Positions 12,330 to 19,518 of a stretch of 64,000 bases of DNA are shown one piece after another (the stretch's first letter is position 1; each line of letters starts with the position of its first letter). This DNA comes from Streptomyces triculaminicus. GTDB lineage: Bacteria > Actinomycetota > Actinomycetes > Streptomycetales > Streptomycetaceae. The stretch lies in assembly GCF_017349075.1 (NCBI RefSeq), contig NZ_JAFMOF010000002.1, forward strand, positions 372,001 through 436,000, read 5' to 3'. The notes beneath the pieces are model-generated. The model saw only the letters and a program-made list of their open reading frames with translations, had not been told where the DNA came from and searched no databases. The position numbers were made by a program, and so were the translations under genes.

Positions 12330-13879
12330 GCGCCAAGACCGCCGATCCGGCGCCCGGTGCGCCCGCGTCGGTGGAAGCGCCGCGGCCGGGCCGCTGGCTC
12401 GCCCTGGCCGTCCTCGCCCTGGCCGTGCTGCTCGTCGCCGTCGACGCCACCGTCCTCGGCCTCGCCACGCCCTTCCTCAGCGAGGACCTGCGCCCGACGG
12501 GCACCCAGCTGCTGTGGATCGGCGACGTCTACTCCTTCGTCATCGCCGGACTTCTCGTCTCCATGGGCAGCCTCGGCGACCGCATCGGCCGCAAGAAGCT
12601 GCTGCTGTGCGGCGCGGTGGCGTTCGGCGCGGTGTCGGCGCTCAACGCCTACGCCTCCAGCCCCGAGATGATGATCGCGGCCCGCGCGCTGCTGGGCGTG
12701 GCGGGCGCGACGCTGATGCCCTCCACCCTCGCCCTGATCCGCAACATCTTCCACGACCCCCGGGAACGCAGCCTGGCCATCGGCATCTGGGGTGCCATGG
12801 CGTCGGCCGGCGCGGCCGTGGGCCCGGTCGTGGGCGGCTTCCTGCTGGAGAACTTCTGGTGGGGCTCGGTCTTCCTGATCAACCTGCCGGTCATGGCGGT
12901 GCTGGTGCTGGTCGGCATCAAGCTGCTGCCCGAGTCCCGCGATCCCTCGCCGGGGCCCTGGGACCTGCTCAGCGTGGTGCTGTCGATGGTCGGCATAGTG
13001 ACGGTCGTCTACGCGATCAAGGAGGTGGCGACCCACGGGCCGACCTGGCCCATGGCCCTCGTGGGCGTGACCGGCGTGCTGGCGCTGGTGTGGTTCGTAC
13101 GCCGCCAGCTCACGCTCCCCTCGCCGCTGCTGGACATGAGGCTCTTCCACCACGGGGGCTTCTCCGGCGCCGTGCTGGCCGACCTGCTGACCGTGCTGGG
13201 GCTGTCCGGGATGGTCTTCTTCCTCTCGCAGTTCCTGCAGCTGGTGCAGGACCGCAGCCCGCTGGAGGCGGGGCTCGCGGAGCTGCCCGCGGCCGTCGGC
13301 GCGGTGACGGCGGGCCTGCTCGCCGGCCAGGCGGCCCGGCGCTTCTCGGTACGGTCGGCGGTCACGGCCGGCCTCGCGGCGATCGGGGTGGCGCTGGCGG
13401 CGCTGATGTGGCTGTCCCCCGACACCGACTATCCGGTGCTCGGCGCGGTGCTGCTGATCGTCGGCGTGGGCGCCGGCCTCTCGTTCACCGTCACCGCCGA
13501 CGTGATCCTCTCCAGCGTTCCCAAGGAGCACGCGGGCGCGGCCTCGGCCGTCTCGGAGACGGCGTACGAGCTCGGTGCCGCGCTCGGCATCGCCCTGCTC
13601 GGCTCGATCGTCACCGGCGTCTACCGTGACTTCACCGTGCCCCCGGGGGTGCCGGCCGCGCAGGCGGGCGAGGCCCGCGAGTCGCTGGGCGGCGCGGTCG
13701 AGTCGGCGTCGACGCTGCCCGCCGACACGGGCCAGGCGCTGCTGTCCTCGGCGCAGGAGGCCTTCGTGGACGGGCTGCGGATCGCCTCCGGGGTGGGTGC
13801 CGTGGTGCTGCTGATCACGGCCGTCGCGGCCTGGTTCCTGCTGCGCGGACAGCGGCTGGAGGAAGGGTACGGCGGCTGA
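12326..13879 (+). CDS. MFS drug exporter, DHA2 (14-TM) family
   Basis: 517 aa. After a 30-residue hydrophilic N-terminus the first helix ends in VAVDATVLGLATPFLSEDL, the DHA2 counterpart of the NVALP motif. Motif A is SLGDRIGRKKLLL, and motif C-like glycines occur in ASAGAAVGPVVGGFLLENFWWGSVFLINLPV. Resembles SmvA/QacA-type quaternary-amine and antibiotic exporters; the substrate is unknown. Translationally coupled to the TetR gene and followed by a very strong terminator. Confidence 0.9.
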   Translation: MSAKTADPAPGAPASVEAPRPGRWLALAVLALAVLLVAVDATVLGLATPFLSEDLRPTGTQLLWIGDVYSFVIAGLLVSMGSLGDRIGRKKLLLCGAVAFGAVSALNAYASSPEMMIAARALLGVAGATLMPSTLALIRNIFHDPRERSLAIGIWGAMASAGAAVGPVVGGFLLENFWWGSVFLINLPVMAVLVLVGIKLLPESRDPSPGPWDLLSVVLSMVGIVTVVYAIKEVATHGPTWPMALVGVTGVLALVWFVRRQLTLPSPLLDMRLFHHGGFSGAVLADLLTVLGLSGMVFFLSQFLQLVQDRSPLEAGLAELPAAVGAVTAGLLAGQAARRFSVRSAVTAGLAAIGVALAALMWLSPDTDYPVLGAVLLIVGVGAGLSFTVTADVILSSVPKEHAGAASAVSETAYELGAALGIALLGSIVTGVYRDFTVPPGVPAAQAGEARESLGGAVESASTLPADTGQALLSSAQEAFVDGLRIASGVGAVVLLITAVAAWFLLRGQRLEEGYGG

Positions 13880-13901
13880 GCCGGATACAGCTCGGATGAG
13901 C

Positions 13902-13949
13902 AAACATCACAGGGGCCGGGGCTGACAAGCCCCGGCCCCTGTGATGTTT
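13902..13949. terminator. Strong terminator after the exporter operon
   Basis: Perfect 22-bp stem (13902-13923 with 13928-13949) with a GACA loop, GC-rich in the middle and ending in AAACAT/ATGTTT, so it can act in both orientations. Confidence 0.85.
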
Positions 13950-13961
13950 ACCGGCCGGTAA
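13948..13961. promoter_or_regulatory. Palindrome TTACCGGCCGGTAA upstream of the lipase gene
   Basis: A perfect 14-bp palindrome abuts the terminator, about 120 bp before the lipase start, followed closely by TTGACG (13967-13972). It looks like a regulator site, but no matching regulator is adjacent and no convincing -10 is seen. Function uncertain. Confidence 0.35.
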
Positions 13962-14078
13962 CTCTCTTGACGGCATCCTTATGCGCCGGAGAACATCACG
14001 TCCACCGGTCGACATTGTCGAACGTGGTTCGGACGAGGGCGTCCGCAGTGGGACGCCGTGTTCAAAGGAATCCCCCAC

Positions 14079-14909
14079 ATGCGTCTGCGTACCACCGCAC
14101 GGTTCCTGGTCGCCGCCGCGGCCACCGCCGCACTGAGCCTCATGGGGCTCACCGCCACCCCGGCGTCCGCCTCGCCGCTGGACATCCCGCCCAAGGGCGC
14201 CAACGACTGGTCCTGCAAGCCGGACTCGGCGCACCCGCAGCCGGTCGTGCTGGTCAACGGCACGTTCAAGCTCATGGCCGAGAACTGGGCCAAGCTCTCC
14301 CCGGCCCTGAAGAACGCCGGCTACTGCGTCTTCGCCTTCAACTACGGGCACCTGGAGACCGACCCCATACCGCAGGCCGCCGCCGAGCTCTCGGACTTCG
14401 TGGAGGCCGTGCGCGGCGCCACGGGCGCGGAGAAGGTCGACATCGTCGGCCACAGCCAGGGCGGCATGATGCCGCGCTACTACGTGAAGTTCCTCGGCGG
14501 CGCCGCCAAGGTCGACGACCTCGTGGGCATCGTCCCCTCCAACCACGGCACGAAGAACCCGCTCGCCATCCCCGCGGGCTGGACCTTCTGTCCGTCCTGC
14601 GTGGACCAGCAGGTCGGCTCCGACCTGCTCAAGAAGCTCAACGAGGGCGACGAGACCCCGGCCGGCCCGGACTACACGGTCATCACGACCCGCTACGACG
14701 AGGTCGTCATCCCCTACACCAGCGCCCTGCTGACCGGTCCGGCCGAGCACCTCACCAACCTCGTGCTGCAGGACAAGTGCCCGCTCGACCTCTACATGCA
14801 CGACCAGGCCACCAAGGACCCGGTCGTCGCCCAGTGGGTGCTCAACGCGCTGGGCCGCAAGGGCCCGGCCGACGCGGGCTTCCAGCCCCGCTGCCTCGGC
14901 GGGGCGTAG
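14079..14909 (+). CDS. Secreted lipase / alpha-beta hydrolase (class 2 lipase type)
   Basis: 276 aa, exported. Sec signal peptide: MRLRTTARFLVAAAATAALSLMGLTATPASA, cleaved after ASA near residue 32. The mature part has the nucleophile elbow GHSQGGMM, a preceding LVNGT oxyanion-type strand, and cysteines (SCKP, GYC, FCPSC, KCPL, RCLGG) placed for disulfides, as in Streptomyces extracellular lipases and esterases of the EstA/LipA group. The start is ATG 14079; a GTG at 14058 would add seven residues before the basic n-region. It converges on plsC and shares a small terminator hairpin with it. Confidence 0.88.
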   Translation: MRLRTTARFLVAAAATAALSLMGLTATPASASPLDIPPKGANDWSCKPDSAHPQPVVLVNGTFKLMAENWAKLSPALKNAGYCVFAFNYGHLETDPIPQAAAELSDFVEAVRGATGAEKVDIVGHSQGGMMPRYYVKFLGGAAKVDDLVGIVPSNHGTKNPLAIPAGWTFCPSCVDQQVGSDLLKKLNEGDETPAGPDYTVITTRYDEVVIPYTSALLTGPAEHLTNLVLQDKCPLDLYMHDQATKDPVVAQWVLNALGRKGPADAGFQPRCLGGA

Positions 14910-14915
14910 CCACCC

Positions 14916-14933
14916 GGCCGCCGTCAGGCGGCC
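14916..14933. terminator. Short hairpin between lipase and plsC
   Basis: GGCCGCC-GTCA-GGCGGCC (14916-14933) spans the plsC stop codon and lies seven bases after the lipase stop, a compact shared terminator for converging genes. Confidence 0.55.
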
Positions 14934-15601
14934 TTGGCCTCGCGGGCCTTGGTGGCGTACATGTCGACGTACTCCTGGCCCGACAGCTCCATCACCTCGC
15001 TCATCACCTCGTCGGTGACGGCGCGCAGCACATAGCGGTCGCGGTCCATGCCCTCGTAGCGGGAGAAGTCCAGCGGCGCGCCGAAGCGCACCGTCACCGG
15101 CGCGATGCGGGGCAGGCCCTTGCCGCTCGGCTGGACCTTCTCGGTGCCGATCATGGCGAACGGCACCACCGGCGCGCCCGTCATCAGCGTCAGGCGGGCG
15201 ATGCCGGTCCGGCCGCGGTAGAGGCGGCCGTCGGGGGAGCGGGTGCCCTCCGGGTAGATACCGAAGATGTTGCCCTCCTCCAGGATCCGGCGGCCCGTCA
15301 TCAGCGCGGCCACACCGCCGTTGCCGCCGTCGCGGTCGACCGGGACCATGCCCGAGGAGCTGAAGAACCACGCCATCAGCCGGCCCTTGACGCCCTTGCC
15401 GGTGACGTACTCGTCCTTGCCGATGAAGAAGACCTGGCGCTTGACGATCAGGGCGAGGAAGAGCGAGTCGATGAACGTGGTGTGGTTGCCGGCGAGGATC
15501 ACCGGCCCGCTGTCCGCGATGTGCTCGGCCCCCTCCACCTTCGGGCGGTACAGGACGCGCATGAGCAACCCGAGAAACGCCTTGAGCAAGATGCGGGACA
15601 A
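14924..15601 (-). CDS. 1-acyl-sn-glycerol-3-phosphate acyltransferase (PlsC type)
   Basis: 225 aa. Membrane-associated acyltransferase of phospholipid synthesis. The catalytic NHTTFID gives the HX4D motif, and IYPEGTRSPDG is the phosphate-binding block. A hydrophobic N-terminal segment (LLKAFLGLLMRVLY) anchors it. I chose TTG 15601 because GGAGGG sits four bases upstream and the residues before it are unrelated; the open frame runs further up to 15751. Ends in a basic Ala-rich tail. Exact acyl acceptor not provable. Confidence 0.88.
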   Translation of the reverse strand: MSRILLKAFLGLLMRVLYRPKVEGAEHIADSGPVILAGNHTTFIDSLFLALIVKRQVFFIGKDEYVTGKGVKGRLMAWFFSSSGMVPVDRDGGNGGVAALMTGRRILEEGNIFGIYPEGTRSPDGRLYRGRTGIARLTLMTGAPVVPFAMIGTEKVQPSGKGLPRIAPVTVRFGAPLDFSRYEGMDRDRYVLRAVTDEVMSEVMELSGQEYVDMYATKAREAKAA

Positions 15602-15813
15602 CGGACCCTCCGGTCGTGGTGTATCGGACTGGCGCACAGAGCGCGGTCGCTGACGATACTCGTGGGTACCACCCCTGTGCACGCGGGGTTGACCGACTCG
15701 AAACAGAGTGTTGACGTGACTTTTCACTCCGTTCCGTTTCCGTTTCTTCAACAGGGAAGTCGTACGTGCATACGATCACCCGGCAGTGCACCACCACGGA
15801 ACGAGGAGAGTTC

Positions 15814-16980
15814 ATGCAGCAGGAGCAGCGGCCCGGCAGGCGTACGGTGCTGGGAGCGGCGGCGGCGCTCGGCGCGGGAGCGGTCGTCCTCGGCGGCGGC
15901 ATCACCCCGGCGGCGGCGGCCGAGCCCTCGGCGCGGCGGGGCGGCCACGGCGGTTCGTACCAGGACCTGCCGGTGCCCACCGTCATCGGACACCGCGGCT
16001 GCAGCGGCTCCCGGCCCGAGCACACCCTCGGCTCCTACCAGTTCGCCCTGGACAACGGCGCGGACGTCATCGAGCAGGACCTCGTCCCCACCAAGGACGG
16101 CCACCTGGTCTGCCGCCACGAGAACGACATCACCGGCACCACCGACGTCGCCTCCCGCCCGGAGTTCGCCTCCCGCAAGACCACCAAGACCGTCGACGGC
16201 GAGGCCCACACCGGCTGGTTCACCGAGGACTTCACCCTCGCCGAGCTGAAGACGCTGCGCGCCAAGGAGCGCATCCCCGGCACCCGCCAGCACAACACCC
16301 TCTACGACGGCCGCTGGCAGGTGCCCACCTTCGAAGAGGTCCTCAAGTGGGCCGAGGAGCAGGGCCGCAAGCGCGGGCGCCGGATATGGCTGCACGTCGA
16401 GACCAAGCACCCCACGTACTTCCGCAAGGCCGGCCTGGGCCTGGAGGAGCGCCTGGCCAAGCTGCTGCGCCGCTACGGCCGCGCCGGCCGCGACGGTCAC
16501 ACCTTCCTGCAGTCCTTCGAGCCCAGCAGCCTCCAGCGGCTGGGCAAGCTGGGCATCGACTGCCCCAAGGTCCTGCTGCTGGACGACCTGCCGACCCGCC
16601 CCTGGGACTTCACCGAGGCCAAGGACCCGCGTACGGTCGCCGACCTCATCACGCCCAAGGGCCTGAAGTGGGTCTCGGGCTTCGCCCAGGGCATCGGCCC
16701 GTGGCTGAACCTCGTCATCCCGCGCGACAAGGACGACAGGCTCACCAAGCCCACCACGCTGGTGCGCGACGCGCACGCCGCCGGGCTGATCCTGCACCCG
16801 TACACGATGCGCAACGAGAACAGCTTCCTGCCGGCCGACTTCCGCCGGGGCACGGACCCGAACGCCTACGGCGACGTCTTCGCCGCGTTCCGGACGTACT
16901 TCGCCACCGGCATCGACGGCATCTTCACCGACAACCCCGACACCGGGGCGCTCGCCCGCGCGGACTTCGTCAAGGGCTGA
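15814..16980 (+). CDS. Secreted glycerophosphodiester phosphodiesterase
   Basis: 388 aa. Tat-type signal: PGRRTVLGAAAALGAGAVVLGGG, ending near AAAAEP. GDPD catalytic motifs: IGHRGCSGSRPEHTL, then VIEQDLVPTKDGHLVCRHEND, giving the HRG...ExD...H triad and Ca ligands; VETKHP and IFTDNPD complete the TIM barrel. It would hydrolyse deacylated phospholipids or teichoic-acid glycerophosphates outside the cell for phosphate and glycerol. The start is ATG 15814 behind GAGGAG. The 212 bp upstream show no convincing PHO box. Confidence 0.93.
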   Translation: MQQEQRPGRRTVLGAAAALGAGAVVLGGGITPAAAAEPSARRGGHGGSYQDLPVPTVIGHRGCSGSRPEHTLGSYQFALDNGADVIEQDLVPTKDGHLVCRHENDITGTTDVASRPEFASRKTTKTVDGEAHTGWFTEDFTLAELKTLRAKERIPGTRQHNTLYDGRWQVPTFEEVLKWAEEQGRKRGRRIWLHVETKHPTYFRKAGLGLEERLAKLLRRYGRAGRDGHTFLQSFEPSSLQRLGKLGIDCPKVLLLDDLPTRPWDFTEAKDPRTVADLITPKGLKWVSGFAQGIGPWLNLVIPRDKDDRLTKPTTLVRDAHAAGLILHPYTMRNENSFLPADFRRGTDPNAYGDVFAAFRTYFATGIDGIFTDNPDTGALARADFVKG

Positions 16981-17004
16981 CCCTCGCCGTCCCCCGGACG
17001 GGTG

Positions 17005-17042
17005 GTGCCCGGTCGTCGCGGAAACCGCCGGCGGCCGGGCAC
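17005..17042 (+). terminator. Hairpin after the glycerophosphodiesterase gene
   Basis: GTGCCCGG (17005-17012) pairs with CCGGGCAC (17035-17042), with an inner CGG/CCG pair, in the 76-bp gap before the sigma-factor gene. Confidence 0.6.
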
Positions 17043-17056
17043 GCGTCACGGTTCCC

Positions 17057-17551
17057 GTGACGCAGAGTGATCTTCTGACCGGGCTGGGCCCGCTGCTGAA
17101 GGCGGAGTGCGCCGCCGAGGCGGCCGCGGCCGGCGGCGTGGAGGCCGCCGACCTCGAACAGGGCGTCTGGGTCCGGCTGCTCGACGACGGCCGCACCGCC
17201 GTGACGGCGGTGCGGTTACGGGCGACCGTACGGGCCGAGGCCCGCGCCGCACGGCGCCGGGCGCGCCGCGAGGTGCCCTACGACCCGACCGCGCAGCCGC
17301 CGCCCACCACCGCGCCCGGAGTCGAACAGACGGTCCTGGACGCCGAGGCACGCCGCGAACTGCGCGCCGCCGTCCGCCGGCTGCCCGGCCGCTGCCCCCG
17401 CCTGCTGGGCGCCCTGCTTTCCGCGAACGACCCGACCTACCGGGAAATCGCAGGGAAGTTGGGTATGTCACAAGGATCTTTGGGACCGGTACGTTCCCGT
17501 TGCCTGGGATGCCTGCGCAGAATGCTCTTGGCAGAGATTGCGGCTCCTTGA
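17057..17551 (+). CDS. Small sigma-70-family factor with a TTA codon
   Basis: 164 aa. Region 4 HTH: LRAAVRRLPGRCPRLLGALL, then YREIAGKLGMSQGSLGPVRSRCLGCLRRML. The N-terminal part AADLEQGVWVRLL looks like a shortened region 2; the protein is smaller than most ECF sigmas and core binding may be unusual. Codon 54 is TTA (17216-17218), the rare leucine codon read only by the bldA tRNA in Streptomyces, so expression is probably limited to differentiating cultures. The start is GTG 17057. A GNAT gene follows 48 bp downstream. Anti-sigma partner not visible. Confidence 0.75.
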   Translation: MTQSDLLTGLGPLLKAECAAEAAAAGGVEAADLEQGVWVRLLDDGRTAVTAVRLRATVRAEARAARRRARREVPYDPTAQPPPTTAPGVEQTVLDAEARRELRAAVRRLPGRCPRLLGALLSANDPTYREIAGKLGMSQGSLGPVRSRCLGCLRRMLLAEIAAP

Positions 17552-17599
17552 CCCGGGGGAAAGGAGCGGTAAGCGACCCACCAGGGGAGGCATGCGCAC

Positions 17600-18100
17600 A
17601 TGGGTATGAGCGTGACCATCTCGGCCGCGGCCGGGGAAGATGCCGAGCAGATCCTCAAGCTCCAGTACCTCTGCTATCAGAGCGAGGCCGCACTCTACGG
17701 CGACTACTCCATCGAGCCCCTCACCCAGACCCTCGACGACCTGCGCGCCGAACTGGGCCGCGGCTGCGTGCTCGTGGCCCGGCTCGGCGAGGAGGTCGTC
17801 GGCTCGGTGCGCGGCACGGTCGACGACGAGGGCACGGCCGTGATCACCGGCCTCATCGTCCACCCCAGGATGCAGCGGCACGGCCTGGGCGGGCGGCTGC
17901 TCGCCGCCCTCGAGGAGCGCCTGGCGGGGGAGTGGGCCGCCAAGCGCTACCGGCTGGCCACCGGCCAGCGCAGCGAGGGCAATCTGCGGCTCTACCGCAA
18001 GTGGGGCTACGAGCGCACCGGATCCCGGGTGGTGACCCGCGCGTTCACGCTGGTCACCCTGGAGAAGGAGGCCCGGACCGCGCTGGCGGCCAGTGCCTAG
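17600..18100 (+). CDS. GNAT family N-acetyltransferase
   Basis: 166 aa. Acetyl-CoA binding motif A: ITGLIVHPRMQRHGLGGRLLAALEERL, with the Q/RxxGxG/A signature, followed by motif B NLRLYRKWGYERTG. N-terminal helices carry acidic residues of unknown role. The start is ATG 17600 after GGGGAGG; ATG 17606 is possible. Its TAG stop belongs to the CTAG that begins the palindromic mobile element at 18097, so the original C-terminus may have been altered by that insertion. Substrate unknown. Confidence 0.85.
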   Translation: MGMSVTISAAAGEDAEQILKLQYLCYQSEAALYGDYSIEPLTQTLDDLRAELGRGCVLVARLGEEVVGSVRGTVDDEGTAVITGLIVHPRMQRHGLGGRLLAALEERLAGEWAAKRYRLATGQRSEGNLRLYRKWGYERTGSRVVTRAFTLVTLEKEARTALAASA

Positions 18101-18262
18101 GGCGTGTCCGATGGGTCAGCACAGACCCCACGACGCCTGGCACGGCACCTCGCCGCGTTGTCGCATCACCCGAGTACGCCCAGTACGCGGGAGATGCTCC
18201 GCCTTGCGATGCACCGCGCCAGACGCCGCGGGGCCCGCACCGCCCCATCGGACACGCCCTAG
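18097..18262. mobile_element. MITE-like palindromic element, 166 bp
   Basis: A perfect 19-bp terminal inverted repeat (18097-18115 and 18244-18262), beginning and ending with CTAG, encloses about 128 bp without coding capacity. The interior can itself fold: CGACGCCTGGCACGG near the left end faces CCGCGCCAGACGCCG near the right. It sits between converging genes and supplies the TAG stop of each (18098-18100 plus, 18259-18261 minus). From memory similar elements are common in Streptomyces intergenic DNA. A transposase for it is not in this window. Confidence 0.75.
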
Positions 18263-18681
18263 CCCCGGGGCGCCCGGCGCAGCCACATCATCGCGGTCAC
18301 CGGAAGGATGACCGGGATGAAGAGGTAGCCCATGCCGTAGTCCGACCAGACCGTGGCGTCGGGGAAGGCGGACGGCTCGAGCAGCGTCCACGTCCCCACC
18401 GTCATCACGCCCGCCAGCTCGGCGGCGCAGCACACCAGCGCCGCCCGGCGGGCCGACTCCCCGCCGCGCACCAGCGAGTACGTGATGAAGGCGTACACCA
18501 CGGCCGCGCCGGCCGAGAGCACGTACGCGAGCGGCGCCCTGCCGAAGTCCAGGATCATCTGGACGATGGAGCGGGACGCCGCCGCGACCGTGAACACCCC
18601 GTAGAGCCAGACCAGCAGCCGGCCGGGGCCCTGGCCCAGGTCGAAGCCGGAGCGCTGCCGCGTGTCGGTGGACTCGGCCAT
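18259..18681 (-). CDS. Conserved integral membrane protein
   Basis: 140 aa with four probable membrane helices (LLVWLYGVFTVAAA, LAYVLSAGAAVVYAFITY, ALVCCAAELAGVMTVGTW, MGYLFIPVILPVTAMMW). No domain recognised; similar small proteins occur across Streptomyces. The start ATG 18681 lies one base beyond the stop of the upstream membrane-protein gene, so the two are one unit. Its TAG stop is contributed by the MITE end. Confidence 0.75.
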   Translation of the reverse strand: MAESTDTRQRSGFDLGQGPGRLLVWLYGVFTVAAASRSIVQMILDFGRAPLAYVLSAGAAVVYAFITYSLVRGGESARRAALVCCAAELAGVMTVGTWTLLEPSAFPDATVWSDYGMGYLFIPVILPVTAMMWLRRAPRG

Positions 18682-18682
18682 G

Positions 18683-19042
18683 TCAGCCTCCCCAGATGTC
18701 GTAGAGCCGCACCTCGAGCACGGCGAGGATCACGGCGCCCGCCGCGACGGTGGCCGAGCCCCAGCGGGTGCGCTCGGTCAGTGACATGAAGCCCGCCGCC
18801 GGCACCGCGGCCGCCGCGCCCAGCAGATAGGCGACGAAGATCGCCGTGCCCTGCTCGGGCTTGTCGCCGCCGGCCAGCCGCACCACGCCGATGACGAGCT
18901 GCACCACGGCGAGCAGGGAGACCACGGCCATGCCGATGAAGTGCCAGTCCTTGGTGGACTGGTCCCGCGAGAAGGCGAAGCCGCACCAGGCGGCCAGCGC
19001 GAGCGCGGCCAGACCGGCCGCGAGCGTCAGCGCGTGGATCAC
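18683..19042 (-). CDS. Small membrane protein
   Basis: 119 aa from GTG 19042 (IHALTLAAGLAALALAAWCGFAFSRDQS). About four hydrophobic helices with a short loop containing STKDWHFIG. No family identified; it pairs with the downstream 140-aa membrane protein and may form a complex with it. The open frame extends further upstream to 19156, but the residues there look like non-coding translation and GTG 19042 follows a GGGGGCC stretch. Confidence 0.65.
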   Translation of the reverse strand: MIHALTLAAGLAALALAAWCGFAFSRDQSTKDWHFIGMAVVSLLAVVQLVIGVVRLAGGDKPEQGTAIFVAYLLGAAAAVPAAGFMSLTERTRWGSATVAAGAVILAVLEVRLYDIWGG

Positions 19043-19216
19043 CGCGGCCCCCGGTCGGTGAGGGTGTGCGGATGGGGCATGACAGGCATAGGGCGACTCT
19101 AATGGCCCGCGCCCGGCCGGCCGTGCGCGACCCCGGGCGTCCACGGACTGAACCACCCTGTCCGCTATACGGACAGGCTTGGCCTATTCGCACACGCTTC
19201 TGTTTTACTTGCCCGC

Positions 19217-19306
19217 ATGACCACGACGAGCACCCGCATCCTTGCGACCGAGGCGATGACGACGCCCGGTGCTGCTCGTCGCATGTGTCGAATGTGTGAC
19301 TGCTGA
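19217..19306 (+). CDS. Cys/Met-codon leader peptide of the metNIQ operon
   Basis: 29-codon ORF too short for ordinary calling. It ends in RRMCRMCDC and a stop: three Cys and two Met codons in the last seven. It lies about 210 bp before metN and has no Shine-Dalgarno, so may be leaderless. After the stop come several small hairpins (CTCGC/GCGAG near 19323-19345; AGGGG-ACCCCT near 19434). Terminal runs of the regulated amino acid's codons are typical of ribosome-stalling attenuators, and Cys-rich leader peptides of actinobacterial sulfur genes are established. Its role here is inference. Confidence 0.6.
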   Translation: MTTTSTRILATEAMTTPGAARRMCRMCDC

Positions 19307-19446
19307 GGGCCCCCGTCCGTGCCTCGCGCCCCGAAGCGAGACCCCGTAGAGCCCGTCCCGGCCATCCCGGCCGGAACGAACAGCTCCCCGCCCCGCGTCA
19401 CCAGGAACCCCTTCACCGCGCCACAGCGCATTGTGAGGGGACCCCT

Positions 19447-19506
19447 ATGCCGCGTTCCGCAATGAATTGCCCGTGCCGGCATTCACCGCCGCGCACTCGA
19501 CAGTGA
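19447..19506 (+). CDS. Possible second short ORF before metN
   Basis: 19 codons beginning MPRSAMNCPC, preceded by GAGGGG, ending 12 bp before the metN GTG. It contains Met and Cys codons and could couple translation into metN, but support is weak. The rest of the 476-bp gap 19043-19518 holds CCTGTCCG/CGGACAGG (19157-19177), the leader peptide and small hairpins. Confidence 0.25.
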   Translation: MPRSAMNCPCRHSPPRTRQ

Positions 19507-19518
19507 CGGAAACCCCCT

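Noticed and set aside
15602..15813. PHO boxes before the glycerophosphodiesterase gene
   Set aside because: GTTGAC-like words occur at 15689 and 15710, but the regular 11-bp direct-repeat spacing of PhoP sites is absent.
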